A DNA stretch of 64,000 nt from an uncultured Butyricimonas sp. (GCA_944320555.1 CALUHX010000003.1:1-64000), one strand, 5' to 3'. Positions 1 to 8,065 are shown, counted from the stretch's first letter. A program made the numbers and translations. The notes: generated from the letters alone by a model not told the origin.

Positions 1-46
1 TTTAGTCGCTTTCATTCCATTAGAAAAGCTGCACCAGCGGACTTAA

Positions 47-373
47 CAGATTTTAGTACATTTATCACCACACAGAGTTTTTGAATGTTTGAATTATTTC
101 AATAATAGCGAATTGCAATTATTCATCTGTGATAATTATATACATCTCAAAAATTACACAAAAGCTTTACAGCATTCAAAAATAGCTTCCGCTATGGTCC
201 CTGCAAGATTTTATCCCTTATATTATCAATTTATAATAGCACAAGAAATGCAAGACACATCGCAATCTATTAGAATTGCCAAGCAGATACTTGATAAGCA
301 TGAGAAAGTTAATAACGTTTCAATTAAAATGTTGAAAATACAAATGAGGCGTTATGTACAGAGTATTGAATAA
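47..373 (+). pseudogene. C-terminal TPR fragment of an O-antigen polymerase/ligase-like protein
   Basis: The open frame after the TAA at 44-46 encodes a helical repeat sequence ending in a stop at 371-373. The stretch ASAMVPARFYPLY and the following helix match what I know of the tetratricopeptide tail of Bacteroidetes Wzy/WaaL-like membrane proteins, which polymerise or ligate O-antigen at the inner membrane. No transmembrane part is present: upstream sequence belongs to the window edge or is broken by the in-frame stop, and the other frame runs to a TGA at 82-84. No good start codon is visible (first candidate is TTG at 89). Most likely a decayed or frameshifted remnant; the left edge of the window prevents a firm decision. 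Confidence 0.45.
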
Positions 374-423
374 CAATTAAGCATTAATCTGTTTGACTAT
401 TTTTTTCTATTGTGTTAATAAGT

Positions 424-457
424 AAAAGAGAATAGTGTTGAAACTCTTTTTTTACCT
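424..457 (+). terminator. Possible weak terminator after the TPR fragment
   Basis: AAAAGAG (424-430) can pair with CTCTTTT (444-450), and more T follows. The stem is short and AT-rich, so this is tentative. Confidence 0.25.
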
Positions 458-589
458 TCTTCGCTTTTCAGAAAGATTCTTTTGACTCGAGTAAAAAGTA
501 ATGTTTTGTGTAGACAACTAATTTGTCTTTTATGTCATGAAAGAAAAGGAGATAGCTATCTGAGGAGTAAAAATGAGTAAGAAAATTTG

Positions 590-627
590 TTTTGATATAG
601 TTCTCTCTTTTTTAATTCATATCAAAA
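590..627. repeat. 9-bp inverted repeat before the RteC-like gene
   Basis: TTTTGATAT (590-598) and ATATCAAAA (619-627) are perfect inverted arms 20 bases apart. The right arm ends 12 bases before the start codon at 640. It could be an operator or an mRNA hairpin at the start site. The rest of 374-639 is AT-rich and shows no gene. Confidence 0.4.
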
Positions 628-639
628 AATCAAATTAAC

Positions 640-1324
640 ATGAAACAACAACCACTCAGAAATTACCTGCAATTCACGCAGAACACCCTCGTGCGCGTCA
701 CGGGGCGCAATCCCCTCGCCTTCACTGTAAACGGTTGCGAGGACATCCACCAATTCCGCCAGCGGCTGCTCGACCTCCAGTTCGATTTCGCCGCCGCCGC
801 GCGGCCCCTCCTCGACCCCGGCAGGGAAGACCCCGCCGCCCTCCGATGCCTCCGACTCCAACTGCAAGCCTTGAAACCTTTCTTCCGCTTCGACGAGGAG
901 GGCCGGCCTTCCCGACCCGCCATCGCCGTCGAGGAGAGGGGGAAAAAAGACGGCGGTCCACGCCGCTCCCCTCCGCCGGGCGCTCGCCCCCTTCGTCGCC
1001 GCCCAGTGGGAATCCGTCGCCTTCCTCCTCACCCTCCTCGGGAGGGACGACCCCGGCGACGCTTTCCCATTCCGTTACGCTGGTCCGCGCGCCGAGCTGC
1101 TCCAGTTCCTCCACGCCTTCATCCTCTGCGGCAAAATCGTCCCAACGGCCCCGCACGCTCACCCCAACGACTGCTACCGCCACCTCCTCGCCCTCTTCCA
1201 CCTCCCCGTCCCCGACAACCTCTCCGACGCCCTCGCCAAAGCCCTCTCCCGCGTCAACCCCGCCCGCCCCATCGAGTCCCTCCTCGACGACTACCGCCGC
1301 CTCCACCCCGACGCCACGCGCTGA
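640..1324 (+). pseudogene. RteC-like protein gene with a +1 frameshift
   Basis: The first frame (640 to about 940) starts MKQQPLRNYLQFT and reads like a normal protein, then turns into Pro/Arg nonsense. Frame 2 from about 944 to the TGA at 1322-1324 is clearly protein-like (VAAQWESVAFLLTLLGRDD, ELLQFLHAFILCGK, SLLDDYRRL). Removing one base in the G5A6 run at 938-948 joins both parts into about 227 residues. The C-terminal half, with an ELLQFLHAFILCGKI segment and a helical tail, resembles the C-terminal domain of RteC-type regulators of Bacteroides conjugative elements; that assignment is tentative. A single extra base in a homopolymer may be a real mutation or an assembly error. Confidence 0.5.
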
Positions 1325-1342
1325 CCCCTCACCACTCTCCAA

Positions 1343-1371
1343 CCTTGCGGACACATAAAAGGCCCGCAAGG
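1343..1371 (+). terminator. Hairpin after the RteC-like gene
   Basis: CCTTGCGG (1343-1350) and CCGCAAGG (1364-1371) form a perfect 8-bp stem 18 bases after the stop codon. There is no T-tract, so terminator function is uncertain. Confidence 0.3.
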
Positions 1372-1438
1372 CCTCTCCAATCCACGTCCGCAATCCGCGA
1401 CGCTCACAAGCCCCACAAACCCAATCCGCCGACAAACC

Positions 1439-1834
1439 TTATTCCCTGAAAAAATCCCCGATATCCCTCTGGGACAACTCCCCGCTCGCAATCACATTCC
1501 CCCTCACCCTCTCCAAATCCTCCCCCGTCAAAAAAGCCCTCACCGCACACTCCTCCCCCTCGAACACCGCCCTCCTTATCTTCAGCGGCCGCGCGCAATT
1601 GACATAAGAATCATAATTCAAAAACGAATACGTCTCATGCAGAATCGTTATCTGCCGTTTCTACAGCCGCAGCCTCCGCTGAATGAACGGGTTGACTTGG
1701 GAATTGATAAGCGCCGAACAAACAAAAACCTCGTCAGCAGAAACTCCCGCCACGATATAAAATTTATCGTGGTCCACCCCCGGCATCGGGCCATGAAGCA
1801 CGGCTCCCGCCTTAATCTCATCGCGACGGGCCAT
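1439..1834 (-). pseudogene. Small PemK/MazF-like protein gene with internal amber codon
   Basis: Reading leftwards from the ATG at 1834-1832, the frame gives 131 codons to a TAA at 1441-1439: MARRDEIKAGAVLHG, DHDKFYIVAGV, VFVCSALINSQVNPF, TILHETYSFLNYDSYVNC, SGELSQRDIGDFF. The frame is interrupted only by TAG at codon 58 (1663-1661). The layout (basic start, 'xHDKFyivaGv', a VCSALINS strand, then YSFLNYDSYV) recalls small PemK/MazF-type or related toxin-like proteins of Bacteroidetes, but I do not recognise it with certainty. No antitoxin gene is visible next to it. Either a nonsense-mutated pseudogene or a sequencing error. Confidence 0.5.
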
Positions 1835-1925
1835 AAGCGAAATTCATAAACCGGGCGGTATCCGCCACAAAACAAAACCATCCTCCCCTCCTCCCTCCGG
1901 AACCTTTTCCTTCCCCACCCCCTAT

Positions 1926-1962
1926 AAAAAGGCGAACTTCATTCGACGAGGGAATGAAGTTC
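1926..1962 (-). terminator. Terminator of the small RNA and Abi transcripts
   Basis: GAACTTCATTC and GAATGAAGTTC form a perfect 11-bp stem with a 7-base loop (1962-1934), followed in the minus-strand sense by GCC and five T (1930-1926). Confidence 0.8.
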
Positions 1963-2018
1963 TACACGGTTTTTATAGTGCAATGTGTAGCGACGAGGGC
2001 ATACACCGGCACTTTTCT
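1926..2018 (-). ncRNA. Candidate small RNA downstream of the Abi gene
   Basis: A canonical promoter (2056-2025) and a strong rho-independent terminator (1962-1926) bracket about 93 bases with no open frame of note. The RNA can fold a 5-bp hairpin GUGUA/UACAC (2006-2002 with 1989-1985) and the 11-bp terminator hairpin. The sequence CCCUCGUCG occurs twice, in the loop of the first hairpin (1999-1991) and in the apex of the terminator hairpin (1952-1944). UACAC can instead pair with the later GUGUAG (1967-1962), so two exclusive folds exist. It lies 17 bases after the Abi stop codon plus promoter, so it could also be made from the Abi message. It could be an antitoxin or guide-like partner of the HEPN protein; this is inference from position only. 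Confidence 0.5.
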
Positions 2019-2024
2019 TGTGGA

Positions 2025-2056
2025 CAAAGATACACTTAATTCTGTCTTTCTCCAAA
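2025..2056 (-). promoter_or_regulatory. Bacteroidetes-type promoter for the small RNA
   Basis: TTTG at 2056-2053, a 20-base spacer, and TATCTTTG at 2032-2025 match the -33/-7 consensus exactly. Transcription would start near 2018, just past the 3' end of the Abi gene. Confidence 0.7.
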
Positions 2057-2073
2057 TCTCTCAGAACTTTTTT

Positions 2074-2943
2074 TTATTCCCAAAACAACTTCCGCACTCC
2101 CGCAAATTTCTTTTCCGCCTCCTTGATAGCCAATTCAATATTTTCTCGCATTTCTTTTTCTCTTGTTTTAGAGACTCTCTGTAAGAAAAAAGCGACCACT
2201 TCAACAACAGACCACAAATTATAATTGTTCTCCCTCGGAACAGTAAACGCCGGCCCTTTTTTCACGCCCTTCCGCAATTTCAAGTCAAACAACACATTCC
2301 CATGAGCGCACAAATTGCGAATCACCCTTATCGTTTCCAGATAATTTTCAAAAACAACGGTCTTGTTCACTCCGAAACACCTACTAATCAACAATCTGTC
2401 ATCAACCGACTTCAAATTTTGGTAAAGCATGCACACCTCTCCCAGCGACATATATTCTATCGTTTTCCAAGCAGGCGCAAACTTGTCGTTGATATATTTC
2501 TTGTGATGCCGCATGATCACTTCCTTTTTAGAAATCAAGCCGTAAACATCTTTCTCAAAGCTTCTGACATAATCCTCTTTCATCACATTCCTGTCGACAA
2601 ACCACGTGGGGGATTCCTTATACCGATTGGATATGTGGTAAATAATCGTCGTCCGCAAAGCGATTTCTATCCGAGTGAGATAACGGATTAAAATGTGTCG
2701 CAAATCGAAATCCAAATAATACAAGGCCACCGCGTCACCAAACCGTGTTCCCGCCTTGTAGCGATGCTTCCGATTGTGCAGATTGGGATACCCTATCTCA
2801 AAAGGGAACAAGTAGAACCCCAACCGGTAATATCCGATGTCCAACAGGATTTCCTTTGCTTTCTCCTCGTCGTCAATAATCACGCCCCGTTCCCTTAATT
2901 TGGCGATTTGCTCGACCACCGATGTCGCTGTCTTGATTTCCAT
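2074..2943 (-). CDS. Abi_2 (AbiD/AbiF-type) HEPN protein
   Basis: A 289-residue protein of the Abi_2 family, known from lactococcal abortive-infection proteins AbiD/AbiF. Family members carry a HEPN-type RNase centre; here R209 and H214 in RNLCAH fit the RxxxxH motif, and R97/H103 (RTTIIYH) may be a second one. No signal peptide or membrane segment is seen. The ATG at 2943-2941 (MEIKTATSVV) is chosen because a consensus promoter sits at 3002-2972, which excludes the upstream ATG at 3012. Expected role: cytosolic RNA cleavage that arrests growth on phage infection, or the toxin of a toxin-antitoxin pair. A small RNA with its own promoter follows immediately. Neighbours on the left are broken genes, consistent with a defence island. 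Confidence 0.8.
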   Translation of the reverse strand: MEIKTATSVVEQIAKLRERGVIIDDEEKAKEILLDIGYYRLGFYLFPFEIGYPNLHNRKHRYKAGTRFGDAVALYYLDFDLRHILIRYLTRIEIALRTTIIYHISNRYKESPTWFVDRNVMKEDYVRSFEKDVYGLISKKEVIMRHHKKYINDKFAPAWKTIEYMSLGEVCMLYQNLKSVDDRLLISRCFGVNKTVVFENYLETIRVIRNLCAHGNVLFDLKLRKGVKKGPAFTVPRENNYNLWSVVEVVAFFLQRVSKTREKEMRENIELAIKEAEKKFAGVRKLFWE

Positions 2944-2971
2944 TTTAATCCATTCATCAAATTGCGTTTTG

Positions 2972-3002
2972 CAAATATAAGCAAAAAATCCCTTCAAGCA
3001 AA
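2972..3002 (-). promoter_or_regulatory. Promoter of the Abi gene
   Basis: TTTG (3002-2999), a 19-base spacer and TATATTTG (2979-2972) match the Bacteroidetes consensus. The start codon at 2943 lies about 22 bases after the predicted start site. Confidence 0.7.
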
Positions 3003-3364
3003 CGGCAGCCAAGCAAAAGGCGGCGCATGGAAAAAAGCGCGGGGTGTGTTTACTCCAAAGCGGTGCGCCCGTGCGTTCCGCTCACTCCCAAGAAGCTTTC
3101 TCCGCGAAAGGAGGACCACTGAGGCGGAACGGCCTCCCCGACGACGGAAGGACAAGCAAGAATCTCGGAGAAAATTCCCGTTCCGAAACAGGCAATACCC
3201 TATCGCACAACAAGAAACACTCAAAAGGCACCCTACCCCTTTTTATTGTCACGAAAGGTTAAACAATCTTTCACCGTCCCCGCAAAACGGGCGGAGCGCA
3301 AGGCGCGAAGGCTTTCCCAAGGCCGCCGCAAGGGGGGTATGCCAAAAATCCCGAACCGCCGCCT

Positions 3365-3372
3365 TACCTTTG
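3365..3372 (+). promoter_or_regulatory. -7 promoter box for the DUF6266-like gene
   Basis: TACCTTTG matches TAnnTTTG. No TTTG is found at the expected -33 distance, so confidence is limited. Confidence 0.35.
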
Positions 3373-3482
3373 GAACATCAACAAGAAACAAAACATGGAA
3401 CAACACACAAACTCGAACATCATGGAGACAAACACTCGCCGCGTCCGCGCCAGACCTCCGCCGTGGTTCCGCCAGACATCCC

Positions 3483-3537
3483 GGGCATTTGCGGGGCATT
3501 TGCCGAGAATCACCGGAGTTTCCCGACTCGGGAAAAA
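3483..3537. repeat. Degenerate 11-bp tandem repeats
   Basis: Consecutive 11-base units GGGCATTTGCG, GGGCATTTGCC, GAGAATCACCG, GAGTTTCCCGA, CTCGGGAAAAA; the first two differ at one base. The block GGGGCATTTG...GAGTTTC recurs on the minus strand near 39.1 kb with one extra 11-base unit between the two anchors. Confidence 0.5.
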
Positions 3538-3649
3538 CACCCCGAAGCCTCCGGAAAAACTCCGGAAACCCGGCCCATCCCCGACGAGGACACGGGGAAA
3601 AAGAGCACGAGACACCATAAAAATCAAATTCACAAAAAACACAAAAACC

Positions 3650-4315
3650 ATGAACAGAAAAACAAGACATCTCACTGTGGAGACCTTACCCAGAAGAGCG
3701 GGAGACTACATCATCTACAACCGGCTGGGCACCCCCTGCCTCCGCCGCCTGCCCAAGAATTTCCACCCGGAAAGCCACTTCACGGAGGCGCACCGCGTCA
3801 ACCAAGACCGCATCCGCTATCTCGTGTCGCTTTACCAGGCGCTGGAGGGGACAAAGGCAAGGGAATCCTGGCGCGACGCGCCGAAGCAAGCGGGACAGAC
3901 GGGCTACAACGCCTTCGTCAGCCGCAACTACGCCGCCTTCAACGCGAAAGAGGCCGTGGCCGACCACGCCCGGCTGACGCTGAGCGACGGAAGGCTGCGC
4001 CATCCGCTCGGCCTCGGGGCCAGAGTCCGCGGCGAGCGGGAAATCGCGTTCGAATGGGAGACGCAGGACGACCAGCTGCTGGGAGCCCAAAGCGACCGCC
4101 CGCGGGTCATCCTCATGCCGGACGACGGCTCCTACGGCATCATCGCCCGGGAGTCGCTCGAGGCCAAACGGAAAGACGGGCGGGTCGTCGTGACGCTATC
4201 CCCGGAGGAGGGCCGCCCCCCGTTCGCCTACCTCTACTGGGAGTCGCGGGACGGACGGCGCTTCTCCCCCACGCAATTCCTACTCATAGCATGGGACGGA
4301 GGAGGGGAACCGTAA
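3650..4315 (+). CDS. DUF6266-like hypothetical protein
   Basis: A 221-residue protein starting MNRKTRHLTVETL. The N-terminal half has the pattern DYIIYNRLGTPCLRRLPK, ...WRDAPKQAGQTGYNAFVSRNY, and the C-terminal half has alternating beta-like segments (LTLSDGRLRHPLG, FEWETQDDQLLGAQ, AYLYWESRDGRRFSPTQF). This recalls DUF6266 proteins, which are common in Bacteroidetes and have no established function; some resemble phage tail or surface-associated proteins. No signal peptide is seen. The ATG at 3650 follows CAAAAACC and is chosen because residues before it are low-complexity Arg/Pro sequence. The assignment is from memory of the pattern and is tentative. Confidence 0.5.
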   Translation: MNRKTRHLTVETLPRRAGDYIIYNRLGTPCLRRLPKNFHPESHFTEAHRVNQDRIRYLVSLYQALEGTKARESWRDAPKQAGQTGYNAFVSRNYAAFNAKEAVADHARLTLSDGRLRHPLGLGARVRGEREIAFEWETQDDQLLGAQSDRPRVILMPDDGSYGIIARESLEAKRKDGRVVVTLSPEEGRPPFAYLYWESRDGRRFSPTQFLLIAWDGGGEP

Positions 4316-4551
4316 ATTTCAGGCGGGGAAGCCGCCGTTCCCGAGAAAAGGGACGGTGTCGAAACGCCGTCTCCATACCCCCACCCCCTTTCGGGGCATT
4401 CCCCCCGCTTTGGGGAGGGAGTTGAACGGCGCCGCCGTCCAGGCATCCAACCACTCCCCCAAAACAAGGGAGGCGGCCGCGAAGCTGACGGAGGGGCATG
4501 ATTGGCCATTCCGACACGGCTCCTTCCCCGCAGGCGGCCGGCGACGGGAAA
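4316..4551. other. GC-rich intergenic DNA resembling a dispersed repeat
   Basis: The stretch has opposed C-rich and G-rich tracts (CCCCCTTTCGGGG..., CTTTGGGGAGGGAG, CTCCCCCAAAACAAGGGAGG) and no convincing reading frame. Its composition resembles non-coding repeats found between genes in other gut Bacteroidetes; this cannot be tested from one window. Confidence 0.3.
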
Positions 4552-5223
4552 TCACACGCGGCTGAGGATGTCCTCGAGGCTCTGGAAATGGTTCTGGTAG
4601 TCCTCGGCGCTGCGGCGGATGACCTCGTAGGCCTCCTCCTTGTTGTAGACGTGGGTGATTTCCGTGTGGCGTTCCTCGCCGGGGAGGTCCTTGTAGGTGA
4701 GGAAATAGTGGCGCAGGCGGTCGACCACGATGTGCGGCAGCTCGGAGATGTCGTTGTAGATGCTGTACGTGGCGTCGTGCTTGAGGACGGCAATGATTTT
4801 ATCGTCGGCCTCGTCGCGGTCCAGCATGCGGAAGCCGCCGAGGGGGCGCACGTCGGCGATGATGTCGCCGTGGGAGATGGTCTTCTCCGTGAGCACGCAG
4901 ATGTCGAGGGGGTCGCCGTCGCCGTGTATGTCGGTGCGCCCGGTCTGCTGCATGCAGTACTCCGCCACGCGGTCGCCGCAATAGGTCTGCGGCAGGAAGC
5001 CGTAAAGGGCGGGGACGACGTTGGAGTATTTTTGCGGGCGGTCAATCTTGATGTAGCCGCTCACCTTGTCGAGCTCGTATTTCACGGTGTCCGTGGGCAC
5101 CATCTCGATGAAAGCCGTGACCACCGCCGGGAAGTCGGGGCCGATGTCCAGCCCGTGCCAGGGGTGCGACTTGTAGCGCAGTCCCATCAGCCGAGCGATA
5201 GGGTCGTTAATTTTGTTTCCCAT
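4552..5223 (-). CDS. ppa: Inorganic pyrophosphatase, family I
   Basis: Hydrolyses pyrophosphate to phosphate in the cytosol and so pulls biosynthetic reactions forward. The 223-residue protein shows the family I signature DGDPLDICVL (near residues 101-110), with the metal-binding aspartates, followed by GGFRMLDRDEADDKI with the conserved D-x4-D pair. The N-terminal extension before VPTDTVKYELDK is longer than in E. coli Ppa, as in other Bacteroidetes enzymes. The gene is transcribed away from the accessory region; gmhA lies 29 bases upstream on the same strand and may share its transcript. Confidence 0.95.
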   Translation of the reverse strand: MGNKINDPIARLMGLRYKSHPWHGLDIGPDFPAVVTAFIEMVPTDTVKYELDKVSGYIKIDRPQKYSNVVPALYGFLPQTYCGDRVAEYCMQQTGRTDIHGDGDPLDICVLTEKTISHGDIIADVRPLGGFRMLDRDEADDKIIAVLKHDATYSIYNDISELPHIVVDRLRHYFLTYKDLPGEERHTEITHVYNKEEAYEVIRRSAEDYQNHFQSLEDILSRV

Positions 5224-5252
5224 AGTTTTAGCAATTTAAGTTCATATTCCGT

Positions 5253-5861
5253 TTATTGTCCGAGGGCGTCGTCCCCGTCTCCGGAGAGGCCGAGGCGGCG
5301 CTCGATTTCCTCTATCAGGATGTGGATGACCTTGATGTGAATCTCCTGCACCCGGTCGGAGTGGCCCCGCCAGGGGACGAGGACGTTCACGTCGCAGAGG
5401 CCGTTCATCTTTCCGCCGTCTTTTCCCGTGAGGCCGACAACCTTCATGCCGCGGCTCCGGGCCGCCTCCACGGCCAGAAGGACGTTGGGGGAGTTGCCGG
5501 AGGTGCTGATGGCCAGCAGGGCGTCGCCCGGCCTGCCGAGGGCCTCCACGTGGCGGGAGAACACGCGGTCGAAGCCGAAGTCGTTGCCCACGCACGTGAG
5601 GTGGGTGGGGTCGGAGACGGCGATGGCGGGAAGCGCGGGGCGGTCCTCCCGGAAACGCCCGGTCAGCTCCTCGGCGAAGTGCATGGCGTCGGCCATGGAA
5701 CCGCCGTTGCCGCAGCTCATCACCTTGCCCCCCGCGCGCAACACGCCGACGAGCAGCTCCGCCGCGGCGTCGACGGCGGCCATGTTCCGCCCGTCCCCGA
5801 CGAAGTCGGAGAGCAGGCGGCGGGCGTCCTCGAAACTCTTTCTGATATTGTCTATGCTCAT
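5253..5861 (-). CDS. gmhA: Phosphoheptose isomerase (SIS domain)
   Basis: Converts sedoheptulose 7-phosphate to D-glycero-D-manno-heptose 7-phosphate, the first step of ADP-heptose synthesis for lipopolysaccharide. The SIS fold is clear: [19 protein letters not shown], then [18 protein letters not shown] (phosphosugar-binding loop) and a C-terminal [13 protein letters not shown] helix. The ATG at 5861-5859 ([10 protein letters not shown]) gives 202 residues, close to the family length; the frame is open 11 codons further but those run into the oxyR end. It lies 13 bases after oxyR, so both are probably on one message. Confidence 0.85.
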   Translation of the reverse strand: MSIDNIRKSFEDARRLLSDFVGDGRNMAAVDAAAELLVGVLRAGGKVMSCGNGGSMADAMHFAEELTGRFREDRPALPAIAVSDPTHLTCVGNDFGFDRVFSRHVEALGRPGDALLAISTSGNSPNVLLAVEAARSRGMKVVGLTGKDGGKMNGLCDVNVLVPWRGHSDRVQEIHIKVIHILIEEIERRLGLSGDGDDALGQ

Positions 5862-5874
5862 GTTTCCTATCCGT

Positions 5875-6819
5875 TTATTTCCTCCATTCGACAATCCTTC
5901 CCCTCTCCTTGTTCAACATTTCGGGAGGGACGACCTGCCGGATTTCGGCACAAAGTAATTCAATCAATTTCTGTTTCGTGTAGTGACGGGAGTAGATGAC
6001 GCTGACCTCGCGCAAGGGATGGTAGGAGGTGAAGGCGCGCACCTGCCGCCGTTTCTCCTCGCCCATGTAGAGCAAGGCCAGCTCCGGTATCAAGGTGAAT
6101 CCGCCCTCGCGGTCGACAATCTTCATGAGAGTGTCCAGCGAGTTGCTTTCGAACGCGAAAGGCAGGACTCCGTGGTGCCCGGAGCGCGTCTCGCAAAGAT
6201 TAATCACCTGGTCGCGGAAGCAATGGCCGTCGCCCAGCATCCACATCTCGGGGGTGGCGATGTCCGACGGCTCCAGGGCGGGTTTGGCCAACAACTCGTG
6301 GCCGGGATGGGCGTACACCATCATCTGCTCGTAGAACACCGGACGCTCGATGATTTTGTCGTCGCGGAAGGGAGTCACGAACACTCCGGCATCGAGCGTG
6401 TCGCATTTCAGCCTCCGGATGATTTCCTCCGAGACAAGCTCCTCCACTTCCACGTTCACGGCGGGGTATTTGCGGATGTAATCGCCGATGAACATGGGCA
6501 GGAGGTAAGGGGCCAGGGTGGGGATGATTCCGATTTTCAACGAGCCCGCCACCTCCTCCCTGTCCTCGTTAATCATCTCCTGAAGGCGCCGGGTGGCCGC
6601 CACGGCGAGCCGCGCCTGCCCGATGAGGCGGGCGCCGATGTCGGTGGGGACCACCGGCTGCCGGCTGCGGTCGAAGATAAGCACGCCCAAGTCCTCCTCC
6701 AGCTTTTTGATTTGCATGCTCAAGGTCGGCTGGGTGACAAAGCATTTCTCGGCGGCCATCGCGAAATGGCGGCACTCGTCGACGGCGATGATGTATTCCA
6801 ATTGAGTCAGGGTAACCAT
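5875..6819 (-). CDS. oxyR: OxyR-type LysR regulator, peroxide sensor
   Basis: A 314-residue LysR-family protein with an N-terminal winged helix (residues 3-60; [20 protein letters not shown]) and a periplasmic-binding-like sensor domain. The motif [14 protein letters not shown] places cysteines at 200 and 209, matching the redox pair C199/C208 of E. coli OxyR, so peroxide sensing by disulfide formation is expected. The start at MVTLTQLEY is the usual one for the family; five extra codons upstream are less likely. It is followed after 13 bases by gmhA. A -7 box lies at 6856-6849. No catalase or Dps gene is next to it. Confidence 0.9.
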   Translation of the reverse strand: MVTLTQLEYIIAVDECRHFAMAAEKCFVTQPTLSMQIKKLEEDLGVLIFDRSRQPVVPTDIGARLIGQARLAVAATRRLQEMINEDREEVAGSLKIGIIPTLAPYLLPMFIGDYIRKYPAVNVEVEELVSEEIIRRLKCDTLDAGVFVTPFRDDKIIERPVFYEQMMVYAHPGHELLAKPALEPSDIATPEMWMLGDGHCFRDQVINLCETRSGHHGVLPFAFESNSLDTLMKIVDREGGFTLIPELALLYMGEEKRRQVRAFTSYHPLREVSVIYSRHYTKQKLIELLCAEIRQVVPPEMLNKERGRIVEWRK

Positions 6820-6848
6820 ATCTTCAACAAGCAATTTTTATCCCATCG

Positions 6849-6856
6849 CAAACTTA
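6849..6856 (-). promoter_or_regulatory. -7 promoter box of oxyR
   Basis: TAAGTTTG fits TAnnTTTG, 29 bases before the start codon. The nearest TTTG upstream (6872-6869) is only 12 bases away, so the -33 element is unclear. Confidence 0.4.
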
Positions 6857-6891
6857 CTATTTTTTGGACAAAAATCGCGCGCTTCGCCCCT

Positions 6892-8034
6892 TTAATCAAA
6901 AAAGTCTTTCATTTTCGAGAAAATGCTTTTCTTTTCGGAGCCTCCCGGCCGGAATCCCTCGCTCTCTTTCATTTTTTCCACCAGTTTTTTGTCGTCCTTG
7001 GAAAGGGTCTTCGGAATCCAGACGCTCACCTTGACCAGCAAGTCGCCCTTGCCGTAGCCGTTTATGTCCGGCAGACCCTTGCCCCGCAGGCGGAGGATTT
7101 TGCCCGGCTGGGTGCCCGGCTCTATTTTCACCTTCGCCTTGCCCTCGATGGTGGGGATTTCGACGGTTTCCCCGAGGACGGCCTCCGGGAAGCTCACAAA
7201 GACGTTGTAGAGAAGGTCGTTGCCGTCGCGAATCAAATCCGGATGCACCTCTTCCTCTATCAAGACAATCAAATCGCCGTTCACGCCCCCGCGCCGGGCC
7301 GCGTTGCCTTTGCCGGAAAGCGAGAGTTGCATGCCGTCGGCCACGCCCGCGGGGATGTTCAGCGTAATCACTTCCTCGGACAAGAGGACACCCTCGCCGC
7401 CGCAATGGGGGCATTTGTCGTTTATTATCCGTCCCTCGCCGCCGCAGGTGGGGCAGGTGGAGGTGGTCTGCATGGCGCCGAGGATGGTGTTCTGGACACG
7501 GGTCACCTGGCCGGTGCCCTTGCAGGTGGAACAGGTGGAGTAAGACTTGCCGTCCTTGGCTCCCGTGCCGTTGCAATGCTGACACGCGACGTATTTCTTC
7601 ACTTTGATTTTTTTCTCCACGCCCGCGGCAATCTCCTCCAGGTTCAATTTCACCTTCACCCGCAGGTTGGAGCCGCGGTTGACCCGCCGGGCGGAACGTC
7701 CGCCACCGCCGAAGCCACCGAATCCGCCAAAACTGCCGAAGATGTCGCCGAAGTGGGCAAAGATGTCGTCCATGCTCATGCCGCCACCGCCGAAGCCTCC
7801 GGCCCCGCCACCGACTCCGGCGTGCCCGAACTGGTCATAGCGGCGTCTTTTCTCCTCGTTGCTCAGCACATCGTAGGCCTCGGCGGCCTCCTTGAACTTT
7901 TCCTCCGCTTCCTTGTCGCCCGGGTTTCTGTCCGGATGGTATTTCAAGGCTAATTTCCTGTACGCTTTCTTGATTTCGGCGGCGTCGGCGTTTTTGGCCA
8001 CCCCTAACACTTCGTAGTAATCTCGTTTTTCCAT
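6892..8034 (-). CDS. dnaJ: Chaperone DnaJ (Hsp40)
   Basis: Co-chaperone that delivers unfolded clients to DnaK and stimulates its ATPase. All class I domains are present in 380 residues: J domain with HPD at 33-35, a Gly/Phe-rich linker (about 76-125) with GGFGGGG repeats, a zinc domain with four CxxCxGxG repeats ([32 protein letters not shown]), and the C-terminal substrate-binding region. grpE is 31 bases upstream, so they form a grpE-dnaJ operon. dnaK is not in the window. Confidence 0.97.
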   Translation of the reverse strand: MEKRDYYEVLGVAKNADAAEIKKAYRKLALKYHPDRNPGDKEAEEKFKEAAEAYDVLSNEEKRRRYDQFGHAGVGGGAGGFGGGGMSMDDIFAHFGDIFGSFGGFGGFGGGGRSARRVNRGSNLRVKVKLNLEEIAAGVEKKIKVKKYVACQHCNGTGAKDGKSYSTCSTCKGTGQVTRVQNTILGAMQTTSTCPTCGGEGRIINDKCPHCGGEGVLLSEEVITLNIPAGVADGMQLSLSGKGNAARRGGVNGDLIVLIEEEVHPDLIRDGNDLLYNVFVSFPEAVLGETVEIPTIEGKAKVKIEPGTQPGKILRLRGKGLPDINGYGKGDLLVKVSVWIPKTLSKDDKKLVEKMKESEGFRPGGSEKKSIFSKMKDFFD

Positions 8035-8065
8035 CGCGTTCTTGTAGATTTATTGACGCCTGCCC

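Larger units (their letters stand above)
3003..3649. other. Non-coding stretch between Abi and the DUF6266-like gene
   Basis: No frame here reads like a protein. A -7 box TACCTTTG at 3365-3372 could start a long leader for the gene at 3650. The leader holds several short palindromes (for example TCCGGAAAAACTCCGGA near 3550-3566) and 11-bp tandem repeats at 3483-3537. The frame upstream of 3650 is open to 3395 but its residues look like translated non-coding DNA. Confidence 0.5.

Noticed and set aside
940-950. Programmed -1 frameshift at A-AAA-AAG in the RteC-like gene
   Set aside because: The heptamer is a known slippery type, but the protein-like downstream frame is +1 relative to the first frame, not -1.
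722-1435. 237-codon minus-strand frame
   Set aside because: Gly/Glu/Val-rich mirror of the RteC-like gene; the plus-strand halves are more protein-like.
2908-4425. 505-codon plus-strand frame
   Set aside because: Arg/Pro/His-rich translation without conserved segments; another frame from 3650 encodes a better protein.
5983-7953. 656-codon plus-strand frame across oxyR and dnaJ
   Set aside because: It is antisense to two well-conserved genes and its residues show no family pattern; long antisense frames are common in GC-rich coding DNA.
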